A DNA stretch of 64,000 bases, from NCBI RefSeq assembly GCF_002101705.1, contig NZ_LQPC01000054.1, positions 124,001 to 188,000 of the forward strand, in the 5' to 3' direction. Below are positions 50,775-58,577 of the stretch, in pieces (positions within the stretch are counted from its first letter, which is position 1; the number at the start of each line of letters is the position of its first letter). This DNA is from Mycolicibacterium iranicum. GTDB taxonomy: Bacteria > Actinomycetota > Actinomycetes > Mycobacteriales > Mycobacteriaceae. The notes beneath the pieces were generated by a model, which saw nothing but the letters and a program-made list of their open reading frames with translations, ran no database searches and had not been told where the DNA came from. The position numbers and the translations under genes are program-made.

Positions 50775-52250
50775 ATGCCCATCGACCCAAGAACACCGGT
50801 ACTCGTCGGCTACGGCCAGGTGAATCAGCGCACCGAGGATCCCACGGTGGAACCTGTCGATCTGATGGTCTCCGCCGCGCGTGCCGCCGCCGATCCCCGT
50901 GTACTCGAGGCCATCGATGCCGTGCGCATCGTCAACCTGCTGTCGTGGCGGTATCGCGACCCCGGACTGCTCGTGGCGCAACAGATCCGGGCCACCAAAG
51001 CGGCCACCCGCTACACCGGCATCGGCGGCAATGTGCCGCAAACCCTGGTGAATTTGGCCTGTCTGGACATCCAGCAGGGCCGTGCTGACGCCGTCCTCAT
51101 CGCGGGCGCCGAGACCTGGCGCACCCGAACCCGGATGCGGGCGCAGGGCAGAAAGCTGCAGGGGACACGTCAGGACGAATCGGTGCCGCTGGCAGCGGGT
51201 TCGGACGAAAACATGCCCATGGCGGGACCCGGTGACCTCAAGATCCACCTCGACCGGCCGGCATACGTGTACCCGATGTTCGAGCAGGCGGTGCGCATCG
51301 CCGCGGGCGAGTCACCGGATGACCACCGCCGCCGCATCGGTGAACTGTGGGCACAATTCTCTGCCGTGGCGGCAGACAATCCGAATGCCTGGAGCCGGGA
51401 AAAGCTCACCGCCGAGCAGATCTGGCAGCCGTCGCCGAAGAACCGGATGATCAGCTGGCCCTACACCAAGCTGATGAACTCCAACAACATGGTCGATCAA
51501 GGCGCGGCGCTCATCCTGACATCGGTGGAGAAGGCGACGTACCTGCAGATCCCAAGAGAACGTTGGGTTTTCCCCTACGCCGGCGCCGACTCTCACGACA
51601 CCTACGCCATCGGCGAGCGAGCCGAGTTCCACACGTCGCCGGCGATCCGCGTCGCAGGGAAGCGAGCGCTGGAGTTGGCGGGTGCCGACATCGACGACAT
51701 GGACCTCGTCGACGTGTACTCGTGCTTCCCGTCGGCGGTGCAGGTGGCGGCCAACGAACTCGGCCTCCCGATCGGGGACCCGAACCGGCCGCTCACGGTC
51801 ACCGGCGGACTGACATTCGCAGGCGGACCGTGGAACAACTACGTCACGCACTCTATTGCGACGATGGCCGAGCACTTGACCTCTGAGCCCGGCCGGCGCG
51901 GTCTGATCACCGCCAACGGCGGCTACCTCACCAAGCACAGCTTCGGGGTTTATGGCACCGAGCCGCCCAGCCACGAGTTCCGTTGGGAGGATGTGCAATC
52001 CGAGGTCGACCGGGAGCCGACGCGCACGGCAATCGTCGACTGGAGCGGCGTGGGGACCGTGGAGACATGGACGACGCCGGTCGACCGCGACGGGCAGCCG
52101 GAGAAGGCTTTCCTCGCGGTGCGCACCCCTGAGGACGCCCGCGTGCTCGCAGTCATCCCGGATCCTGACGGCGCGGCGGCGACGGTGCAGGACGACATCG
52201 CGGGGGCACGGGTCCGGGTGAACGACGACGGTACCGCCGCGCTGGTCTGA
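50775..52250 (+). CDS. Thiolase-like acetyl-CoA acetyltransferase (Rv1867-like)
   Basis: A 491-residue protein of the SCP2/thiolase-like family (RTPVLVGYGQVNQRTEDP, later AVLIAGAETWRTRTRM, DVYSCFPSAVQVAANELG, GGLTFAGGPWNNYVTHSI and ITANGGYLTKHSFGVYGTEPP). The C-terminal third adds a small beta-rich domain. The usual early nucleophilic Cys is not obvious (NLACLDIQQGRADAVLIAG is near it), so thiolysis is uncertain. Co-transcribed with the CoA-transferase gene. It may process sterol or fatty acyl-CoA. Confidence 0.85.
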   Translation: MPIDPRTPVLVGYGQVNQRTEDPTVEPVDLMVSAARAAADPRVLEAIDAVRIVNLLSWRYRDPGLLVAQQIRATKAATRYTGIGGNVPQTLVNLACLDIQQGRADAVLIAGAETWRTRTRMRAQGRKLQGTRQDESVPLAAGSDENMPMAGPGDLKIHLDRPAYVYPMFEQAVRIAAGESPDDHRRRIGELWAQFSAVAADNPNAWSREKLTAEQIWQPSPKNRMISWPYTKLMNSNNMVDQGAALILTSVEKATYLQIPRERWVFPYAGADSHDTYAIGERAEFHTSPAIRVAGKRALELAGADIDDMDLVDVYSCFPSAVQVAANELGLPIGDPNRPLTVTGGLTFAGGPWNNYVTHSIATMAEHLTSEPGRRGLITANGGYLTKHSFGVYGTEPPSHEFRWEDVQSEVDREPTRTAIVDWSGVGTVETWTTPVDRDGQPEKAFLAVRTPEDARVLAVIPDPDGAAATVQDDIAGARVRVNDDGTAALV

Positions 52251-53240
52251 CTACAGCAAGCCCAGCGCAGCGACTGCTGCTCGCTCGGAGCGCAGTTCGT
52301 CGACCGATGCGTCGATGCGGGCGCGTGAGAACGGGTTGATGTCGAGGCCTTCGACGATCTCCCAGCGGCCACCGACCGAGCGACAGGGGAACGAACAGAC
52401 GAGACCCTCCTCGATGCCATAGACACCGGGCGAGGGCAGCGCCACCGAGGTCCACTCACCGTCGGGTGTCCCGTGCACCCAGTCGTCGATGTGGTCGATC
52501 GCGCCGTTGGCGGCAGACGCGGCGGAGCTGGCGCCCCGCGCCTCGATGATCGCCGTGCCTCTTCGGGCCACGGTCGGAATGAAATCATCAGTGAGCCAAC
52601 GGGTGTCGGCGGCGTAGTCGGCACCGGCGCGCCCACCGACGACGGAGTGGAAGATGTCGGGATACTGCGTCGGGGAATGGTTGCCCCAGATGATGATCTT
52701 GCTGATCTCGGTGACCGGCACCTTCGCATGCCGCGACATCGCCGAGACGGCACGGTTGTGGTCGAGGCGAGTCAGCGCGGTGAAGCGGTCGCCGGGGATG
52801 TCTGGGGCGTGCGCCGAGGCGACGAGCGCGTTGGTGTTGGCGGGGTTTCCGACGACGAGCACCCGCACGTCCTCGCTCGCACCTGCGTTGAGCGCCTTGC
52901 CCGCCGCCGCGAAGATGGTCGCGTTGGCGCTGAGAAGATCGGCGCGTTCCATGCCTTTCGTGCGCGGCTTGGCGCCGATCAACAACGCGACGTCGACGCC
53001 GTCGAACGCCCGCACCGGGTCGTCGTAGATCTCGGTGTTCGCCAGTAGGGGGAATGCGCCGTCGTCGAGTTCCATCACGACGCCTTCGGCGGCGCGTACG
53101 GCATCGGGCAGTTCCACAAGTCGCAGATTCACCGTGGTATCCCGGCCGAGCATTGCCCCTGCCGCGATGCGGAACAGCGCAGCGTACCCGATCTGGCCTG
53201 CGGCTCCGGTGACAGCGACGGTGACAGGGGTGGAGGTCAT
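52251..53240 (-). CDS. mdh: Malate dehydrogenase
   Basis: A 329-residue NAD-dependent enzyme of the cytosolic-type MDH class. NAD motif VTGAAGQIGYAALFRIA, substrate Arg loop IGAKPRTKGMERADLL, VVGNPANTNALV, the LTRLDHNRA segment and catalytic His in IIWGNHSPTQYPD are all present. It interconverts malate and oxaloacetate and so takes the product of glcB into the TCA cycle. Its stop abuts the stop of the convergent thiolase-like gene. Confidence 0.96.
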   Translation of the reverse strand: MTSTPVTVAVTGAAGQIGYAALFRIAAGAMLGRDTTVNLRLVELPDAVRAAEGVVMELDDGAFPLLANTEIYDDPVRAFDGVDVALLIGAKPRTKGMERADLLSANATIFAAAGKALNAGASEDVRVLVVGNPANTNALVASAHAPDIPGDRFTALTRLDHNRAVSAMSRHAKVPVTEISKIIIWGNHSPTQYPDIFHSVVGGRAGADYAADTRWLTDDFIPTVARRGTAIIEARGASSAASAANGAIDHIDDWVHGTPDGEWTSVALPSPGVYGIEEGLVCSFPCRSVGGRWEIVEGLDINPFSRARIDASVDELRSERAAVAALGLL

Positions 53241-53254
53241 GGCGCCAACCCTAG

Positions 53255-53851
53255 TCAGGGGGCGTCGGCAGGAACGTCGGTATAGGTAGTGGTGTAGCTC
53301 TCAGCCGAGAACGTGAAGCCTTCGCCGCTCAGTTCGGAAAGGCATGAAATGCCGGTTGTCTCTTGGATATTGCATCGGAACCCGGCGACGGCGAGGATCC
53401 GGTTGAAGGGGAGTTCCGTGGCCGGGCCGGGGTCCAGTGTGAAACCGGGTGCCTGCTGCGCGACGAAGCGGGCCTCGCCGGTGCGTTCGACCACGATGGC
53501 GTTGGGTGTGGTGAGGTCCCCGTCGGGTCCGGGCACCTCGTCGGGGGCGCCGTCAATCCCGATGCTCGCCGACTGGGCGCTCTGACATCCGGCGCTGGTG
53601 CGGGGGATGATCGCGCACTCCCATCGGCCGCTCGGCGAGGTGAAATAGTAGCCGGTCCGCCCGGCGACGTCGGCGGCGAAGTGGAACGCATTCGCCAGGT
53701 GCGCATTGCTCGGTCGGGTCGTCGTGGTCGGCGGAGGCGCTGCGGCGGTGCTTTGCGATGGCGAAGCGTCCTCGGTGGTGATCACCCTGGGCGCGCCGCA
53801 TCCCGCGGTCAGAATGACCGCGGCCAGGCCGATAGAGATCGGGAAACGCAT
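53255..53851 (-). CDS. Putative secreted lipoprotein, unknown function
   Basis: A 198-residue protein with signal MRFPISIGLAAVILTAGCGA; LTAGC is a lipobox (Cys18). A Ser/Thr/Pro linker follows (to about 48), then a small domain with four further cysteines (WECAIIP, AGCQSAQ, FRCNIQ, ISCLSEL), likely two disulfides. I do not recognise the family beyond mycobacterial lipoproteins. It lies 14 bases upstream of mdh on the same strand. Confidence 0.72.
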   Translation of the reverse strand: MRFPISIGLAAVILTAGCGAPRVITTEDASPSQSTAAAPPPTTTTRPSNAHLANAFHFAADVAGRTGYYFTSPSGRWECAIIPRTSAGCQSAQSASIGIDGAPDEVPGPDGDLTTPNAIVVERTGEARFVAQQAPGFTLDPGPATELPFNRILAVAGFRCNIQETTGISCLSELSGEGFTFSAESYTTTYTDVPADAP

Positions 53852-53871
53852 ACGCCCATTGGACCATCCGG

Positions 53872-54504
53872 CTAGGTTGCCATTTTCTTGCGCAGCTCAT
53901 CGTCGAGCGAGACCCGCACCAGCGCCGCAGCCAGGGGTGCGCACTTGTCACCGGCAAGTTGCCCCAGCTTCGCGGCGTCGTCGGGCAGCCCGAGATCCTT
54001 GGCGGCTCCGCGGGCCCGTTCGTCGAAGTACGGGCGGACCCAAGTCCACACGCCCTGCACCTCGCGCAGGTAGATGTCGGCACCGGTGTCGCCGATGCCC
54101 TTGAAGTCCTTCAGCAGCTGCTTGGTCTTGTCGACGTCGTAGTCCGCGCGGGACGCGAGAGTGCGCATGTCACCGCGGTACTCGTCGCGGACGAAGGTGG
54201 CGATGTCAACGAGCCGGTCGGCCGAGCTCTCGTCGTAGCGGGCGTACCCGGCGCGGCCGAATGCGTCGATGACCGTCTTGCGGTTGGCGTTGAGCACTGC
54301 GTCGGGCGTGCGGAGCTTCTCACCGAAGATCTCTTTGGCGGCCTTGGTGGCGATCGTCGCGTCGATCGGCTTGCTGGCCAGCATGCACAACACCAGAAGC
54401 TCGAACAGCGGCATGGGCTTGTCGGCCAGGGTGATGCCGGCTTGCTCGGCGTAGGTCGTCCCAGCCTCGTCCAGCAGGCGGCGGGTCAATTCGTCGGAGC
54501 TCAT
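53872..54504 (-). CDS. HhH-GPD endonuclease III-like protein
   Basis: A 210-residue helical protein. PLFELLVLCMLASKPIDATIATKAAKEIF and the helix-hairpin-helix-like LLKDFKGIGDTGADIYLREVQG place it with small HhH-GPD DNA glycosylase-like proteins. The Cys cluster for a [4Fe-4S] centre and a clear catalytic Lys are missing; an Asp about 15-20 residues after the hairpin is not certain (VRPYFDERA). It may act in base excision or be a non-catalytic relative. Confidence 0.7.
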   Translation of the reverse strand: MSSDELTRRLLDEAGTTYAEQAGITLADKPMPLFELLVLCMLASKPIDATIATKAAKEIFGEKLRTPDAVLNANRKTVIDAFGRAGYARYDESSADRLVDIATFVRDEYRGDMRTLASRADYDVDKTKQLLKDFKGIGDTGADIYLREVQGVWTWVRPYFDERARGAAKDLGLPDDAAKLGQLAGDKCAPLAAALVRVSLDDELRKKMAT

Positions 54505-54540
54505 CAGCCTCGGCTACCCGGTGGGAAAGCGACGAATCCG

Positions 54541-54873
54541 CTATTTGGCGGGCAGACTTTTCGCGTAGGCGACGCCACGGGTGACCCAGGGCGACAGCTG
54601 TCGTGTTGTCTTGACCCCGTCGCCGGCGACCCGCAGCCAGCCGCGGGTCTCTCGGCCGGCCATGATCATCGGCTCGACGTGGGCCCGCGCCAGCAGTTTC
54701 TCGGTCTCGTCGGGAGGAACCCGTACCAGGAGCCCGCCCTGGGAGCTGACAGCCACCGACATGTTGCCGTTGATCAGGAATGCCAGCCCGCCGAACATTT
54801 TCTTCTCCTCGACACCCCGTTCGGCGGCGATGAGTTCGCGGATGCGGTCGGCGAGTTCGGCGTCGTAGGCCAC
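54541..54873 (-). CDS. TfoX N-terminal-domain protein
   Basis: A 110-residue protein matching the TfoX N-terminal domain (EEKKMFGGLAFLINGNMSVAV is the diagnostic MFGG region). In mycobacteria these small proteins are of unknown role; there is no DNA-uptake gene nearby. Start at the ATG at 54873. Confidence 0.85.
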   Translation of the reverse strand: MAYDAELADRIRELIAAERGVEEKKMFGGLAFLINGNMSVAVSSQGGLLVRVPPDETEKLLARAHVEPMIMAGRETRGWLRVAGDGVKTTRQLSPWVTRGVAYAKSLPAK

Positions 54874-54901
54874 GGCTTCACGCTAGCGACGGATGGCGCG
54901 A

Positions 54902-54960
54902 CGAGCGCGCGCATTTGTACGGTGACACGCCGGTCAACTGTGTACAAACACGCGCGCTCG
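54902..54960. repeat. Long intergenic palindrome between lon and tfoX-like gene
   Basis: CGAGCGCGCGCATTTGTAC (54902-54920) and the right arm at 54942-54960 pair at 17 of 19 positions with a 21-base centre. It sits between the lon stop and the TfoX-like start on the same strand. It may end lon transcription or be a dispersed palindromic element like the one at 29678. Confidence 0.7.
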
Positions 54961-54977
54961 CGGTGCAAGGTGCCGAA

Positions 54978-57329
54978 TCAGGCGGCGACGGTCACCGCCT
55001 CTGCCGCCGGCTCGAGGGCCTGCGCGACGATCTCCGCCACGTCGGTCATCGGCCTGACGTTCAGAGCCTCCAGCACGTCGGCGGGGACGTCGTCCAGGTC
55101 CGCCTCGTTGCGCTGCGGGATGAACACCGTCGAGAGCCCGGCGCGTTGCGCGGCGAGTAGCTTCTGCTTGACGCCGCCGATGGGCAGCACCCGGCCGTTC
55201 AGCGTGACCTCGCCGGTCATGCCGACATCCGAGCGCACCTGACGTCCGGTCGCCATCGAGACCAACGCGGTCACCATCGTCACGCCGGCCGACGGGCCGT
55301 CCTTCGGCACCGCACCCGCGGGCACGTGCACGTGGATTCGACGGTCGAGTGCCTTCGGGTCGACACCGAGTTCGGCAGCGTGCGAGCGGACGTAGGACAG
55401 CGCGATCTGCGCCGACTCCTTCATCACGTCGCCCAGCTGACCGGTCAGCTGCAGGGCCCCGTCACCCGAGGAGGACGGAGTCGACCCGGCCTCGATGTAG
55501 AGGACGTCACCCCCGAGGCCCGTGACAGCCAGGCCGGTCGCCACGCCCGGCACCGCCGTGCGTTCCGCCGATTCCGGCGTGAACCGCGGACGGCCCAGGT
55601 ACTCAACGAGATCTGGTTCGTCGACGATGATCGGCGAAGGATTCGCGTCGAGTTTGGTCGTCACCTTCCGCAACGCCTTCGCCAACAGCCGCTCGAACTG
55701 GCGCACGCCCGGCTCGCGGGTGTAGTCCGCGGCGATCTTGCGCAGCGCCGCGTCCGTCACCGTCACTTCCTCGGACGTCAGCGCCGCGCGCTCGGACTGC
55801 CTGGGCAGCAGGTAATCCCGGGCGATCGCGACCTTATCGTCCTCGGTGTAGCCGTCGATCGTGACCAACTCCATCCGGTCCAGCAGCGCCGACGGGATGT
55901 TCTCGATCACGTTGGCGGTCGCCAGGAACACGACGTCGGACAGGTCCAGGTCGAGGTCCAGGTAGTGGTCCCGGAACGTGTGGTTCTGCGCGGGATCGAG
56001 CACCTCCAAAAGAGCCGCAGACGGGTCGCCTCGGTAGTCGGAGCCGACCTTGTCGATTTCGTCCAGCAGCACAACAGGATTCATCGACCCCGCCTCGCCG
56101 ATTGCGCGGACGATGCGGCCGGGCAGCGCACCCACGTAGGTGCGCCGGTGCCCGCGGATCTCCGCCTCGTCGCGCACACCGCCCAGGGCGACACGCACGA
56201 ACTTGCGGCCCAGCGCACGCGCGACAGACTCACCCAGCGACGTCTTGCCGACACCCGGGGGACCGGCCAGCACCATGACGGCGCCGGAGCCGCGCCCACC
56301 CACGACGGCCATGCCGCGCTGAGCGCGACGGGCTCGCACCGCCAGGTATTCGACGATGCGGTCCTTGACGTCGTCGAGTCCGTGGTGATCGGTGTCGAGG
56401 ATCTCCCTGGCCGCCTTCAGGTCGGTCGAGTCTTCGGTGGTGATGTTCCACGGCAGGTCGAGCACGGTGTCCAGCCATGTGCGGATCCAGCCGCCTTCGG
56501 GGCTCTGGTCGCTGGACCGCTCCAGCTTGCCGACCTCGCGCAGCGCAGCCTCGCGCACCTTCTCGGGCAGGTCGGCGGCCTCCACGCGGGCGCGGTAATC
56601 GGCTTCCCCTTCCTGGCCATCAGGACCCAATTCGCCGAGCTCCTTGCGGATGGCGTTCAGCTGCTGGCGGAGCAGAAATTCCTTCTGCTGCTTGTCCATT
56701 CCTGCGCGGACGTCCTCGGCGATCTTGTCGGTCACCTCGACCTCGGCGAGATGCTCACCGGTCAGGTCGATCAGCAGCCGCAGCCGTGCCGACACATCCT
56801 CGGTCTCCAGCAGATCGCGCTTCTGGACGTCGGTCAGGTACGACGCGTAGCCGGCCGTGTCGGCCAATGCAGACGGGTCGGTGATCTTGTTGACCACGTC
56901 GATGATCTGCCACGCTTCGCGACGCTGCAGCATTGCCAGTAGCAGTTTCTTGTATTCGGCGGCAAGGGCTTTCGTCTCGTCGGTGATGACGGGGTCGACC
57001 ACTTCCTCGATGAGCACCCACAGAGCCGCGCCGGGTCCGGTGGTACCGGATCCGATATGGGCGCGCTTCTCACCCTTGACGACGGCGGCGGCCCCACCTC
57101 CGGGGACACGGCCGACCTGCACGATCGATGCCAGCACACCGTAGGTGGGGTAGCGGTCGTCGAGCCGCGGCGCGATCAGCAACTTGCCGGATTCGCTGGC
57201 TTGCGCGGCATCGACGGCGGCGCGTGCTGCATCGTCGAGCTCGATCGGCACCACCATCCCGGGCAGCACGATCGGCTCGCTCGCGAAGAGCACCGGCACA
57301 GCGCGCGACGCATTTGTGGGTTCAGGCAT
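54978..57329 (-). CDS. lon: ATP-dependent Lon protease
   Basis: A 783-residue protease from the ATG at 57329, which has AGGAGG six bases upstream. N-terminal Lon substrate domain (VPVLFASEPIVLPGMVVPIEL), AAA+ module with Walker A AGPPGVGKTSLG and Walker B VVLLDEIDKVG, then the protease domain with catalytic Ser in KDGPSAGVTM and Lys in IGGVKQKLLAA. It degrades misfolded and some regulatory proteins in the cytoplasm. Lon is present in fast-growing mycobacteria and missing from M. tuberculosis (family knowledge). The promoter has TTGA/TCAA dyads suited to HspR-type control. Confidence 0.97.
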   Translation of the reverse strand: MPEPTNASRAVPVLFASEPIVLPGMVVPIELDDAARAAVDAAQASESGKLLIAPRLDDRYPTYGVLASIVQVGRVPGGGAAAVVKGEKRAHIGSGTTGPGAALWVLIEEVVDPVITDETKALAAEYKKLLLAMLQRREAWQIIDVVNKITDPSALADTAGYASYLTDVQKRDLLETEDVSARLRLLIDLTGEHLAEVEVTDKIAEDVRAGMDKQQKEFLLRQQLNAIRKELGELGPDGQEGEADYRARVEAADLPEKVREAALREVGKLERSSDQSPEGGWIRTWLDTVLDLPWNITTEDSTDLKAAREILDTDHHGLDDVKDRIVEYLAVRARRAQRGMAVVGGRGSGAVMVLAGPPGVGKTSLGESVARALGRKFVRVALGGVRDEAEIRGHRRTYVGALPGRIVRAIGEAGSMNPVVLLDEIDKVGSDYRGDPSAALLEVLDPAQNHTFRDHYLDLDLDLSDVVFLATANVIENIPSALLDRMELVTIDGYTEDDKVAIARDYLLPRQSERAALTSEEVTVTDAALRKIAADYTREPGVRQFERLLAKALRKVTTKLDANPSPIIVDEPDLVEYLGRPRFTPESAERTAVPGVATGLAVTGLGGDVLYIEAGSTPSSSGDGALQLTGQLGDVMKESAQIALSYVRSHAAELGVDPKALDRRIHVHVPAGAVPKDGPSAGVTMVTALVSMATGRQVRSDVGMTGEVTLNGRVLPIGGVKQKLLAAQRAGLSTVFIPQRNEADLDDVPADVLEALNVRPMTDVAEIVAQALEPAAEAVTVAA

Positions 57330-57346
57330 CAGACCTCCTGGGCTCA

Positions 57347-57379
57347 TTCAACTGAAAGTTGAACCTGATGCGCTCAACT
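57347..57379. promoter_or_regulatory. Dyads in lon promoter, HAIR-like (HspR) candidate
   Basis: Two overlapping dyads: TTCAACT-GAA-AGTTGAA (57347-57363), and AGTTGA...TCAACT (57357-57362 with 57374-57379). The second has TTGA-N11-TCAA, the same core and spacing as the HspR element CTTGAGT-N7-ACTCAAG. HspR represses lon in Streptomyces. Outer bases of the consensus do not match. Confidence 0.5.
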
Positions 57380-57458
57380 CTGTCGGAGCGCCCTTTGTTC
57401 CCTGGGGCTGTTCGGCTCACAGCGGAATAACCACCGTCGGTGGACGGTCATAGCCACC

Positions 57459-58199
57459 ATGACCTCAGATCCGATTACAGGCCAGGTCGTCGCGATCACC
57501 GGCGCCAGCAGCGGTATCGGTGAGGCGACGGCGCGCCTGCTGACCGCCCGCGGTGCGCGCGTGGTACTGGGCGCCCGCCGCGCCGACCGCCTCGACATGC
57601 TCGCCGATCAGTTAGGCACCGCCGAGGTGGCGACCGTCGCCACCGATGTCACCGCTGCCAAGGATTCACAGCGGCTCGTCGACACCGCCGTCGAGCGGTT
57701 CGGTCGACTCGACGTGCTCGTCAGCAATGCCGGGATCAGCACGATCAGTCCGTTGGGCGACGGTGACGTGGCCGGCTGGGACGCGATGATCGACGTCAAC
57801 TTGCGCGGGGTGCTCTACGGGATCGCCGCGGCCACTCCCGTCTTCCGCCGCCAGGGCAGGGGTCACTTCGTGACGACGGTGTCGACGGCGGGGCTGAAGA
57901 TCGTTCCGAACATGGGTGTCTACGCGGCCACGAAAAACGCGATACGCACCGTGATGGAGGCTTTGCGTCAGGAATCTACGGACGGCGTCATCCGCACGAC
58001 GTCGATCTCGCCGGGGTTCGTCAACACTGAACTCGACGGGTCGATCTCCAACGAGGCGCTGCGGGAGCGGATCCGTGCCGATATGGATGCGTTCGGCCTG
58101 CAGCCGGACGCCGTGGCCCGGGCCATCGCATTCGCGATCGAGCAGCCCCACGACGTCGAGATCGGCGACCTCACCATCCGCCCCACCCGCCAGGGCTGA
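57459..58199 (+). CDS. Short-chain dehydrogenase/reductase
   Basis: A 246-residue classical SDR with ITGASSGIGEATARLL, VSNAGIST, catalytic Ser in TTVSTAGLK and Tyr/Lys in VYAATKNAI. Probably NADP-dependent given the basic GARRADRL after the second strand. Substrate unknown. It is divergent from lon, with a 110-base shared promoter region. Confidence 0.88.
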   Translation: MTSDPITGQVVAITGASSGIGEATARLLTARGARVVLGARRADRLDMLADQLGTAEVATVATDVTAAKDSQRLVDTAVERFGRLDVLVSNAGISTISPLGDGDVAGWDAMIDVNLRGVLYGIAAATPVFRRQGRGHFVTTVSTAGLKIVPNMGVYAATKNAIRTVMEALRQESTDGVIRTTSISPGFVNTELDGSISNEALRERIRADMDAFGLQPDAVARAIAFAIEQPHDVEIGDLTIRPTRQG

Positions 58200-58269
58200 C
58201 ATCGGCCCATCCGGCACCGGCGAGACGAGTTTCGCCAAATCTGTTGCGGGACAGCTGGGCTGCAACAGG

Positions 58270-58362
58270 TCAGGCCGCGGCACCCTCAGAGTCGGCACAT
58301 TGAATGCAGTCGGCCGAGTCGATGTCGACGCCGCCGCAGGTGGGGCAGATGAAAGGGATCAC
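58270..58362 (-). CDS. Candidate 30-residue zinc-ribbon microprotein
   Basis: A GTG at 58362 with GGAG six bases upstream opens a 30-codon frame: after IPF come CPTCGG and DCIQC, a CxxC-CxxC pair about 12 residues apart, followed by ADSEGAAA and a stop. Two CxxC knuckles at this spacing suit a small zinc ribbon. The frame also runs on upstream, without similarity. No family was recognised; codon use is like coding DNA, but the size makes chance possible. Confidence 0.4.
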   Translation of the reverse strand: MIPFICPTCGGVDIDSADCIQCADSEGAAA

Positions 58363-58475
58363 GGCAGTCTCCAGGGTCGCAGTCCGGCATCGGCGTGGTC
58401 GACGCGCCGGTTCGCTCTCTCGGTACCCGGGCGTGGCCCCGCACAAAACGCGCCGCAGCGCCGTGGTCACACTGT

Positions 58476-58509
58476 GGTCATTTTTGTGGGTCGGTCATCT
58501 TTGTGGGTC
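58476..58509. repeat. Two tandem 17-base units, GGTCATYTTTGTGGGTC
   Basis: Units at 58476-58492 and 58493-58509 differ at one base (T/C at position 7). They lie between the antigen 85 terminator hairpin and the microprotein gene, about 115 bases upstream of that gene's start. They might be paired activator sites or a small duplication. Confidence 0.8.
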
Positions 58510-58517
58510 ATCGTTGC

Positions 58518-58554
58518 CCCACACAGCAGAGAGCCTGCCGCTCGGGGGAAACGG
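58518..58554 (-). terminator. Terminator hairpin of the mycolyltransferase gene
   Basis: Arms AGAGAGCCTGCCG (58518-58530) and CGGCAGGCTCTCT (58542-58554) pair perfectly over 13 bp with an 11-base loop, 24 bases beyond the stop at 58578. There is no U tract, as is usual for mycobacterial terminators. Confidence 0.85.
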
Positions 58555-58577
58555 CAGGCTCTCTGAGTGTGGTGGGT

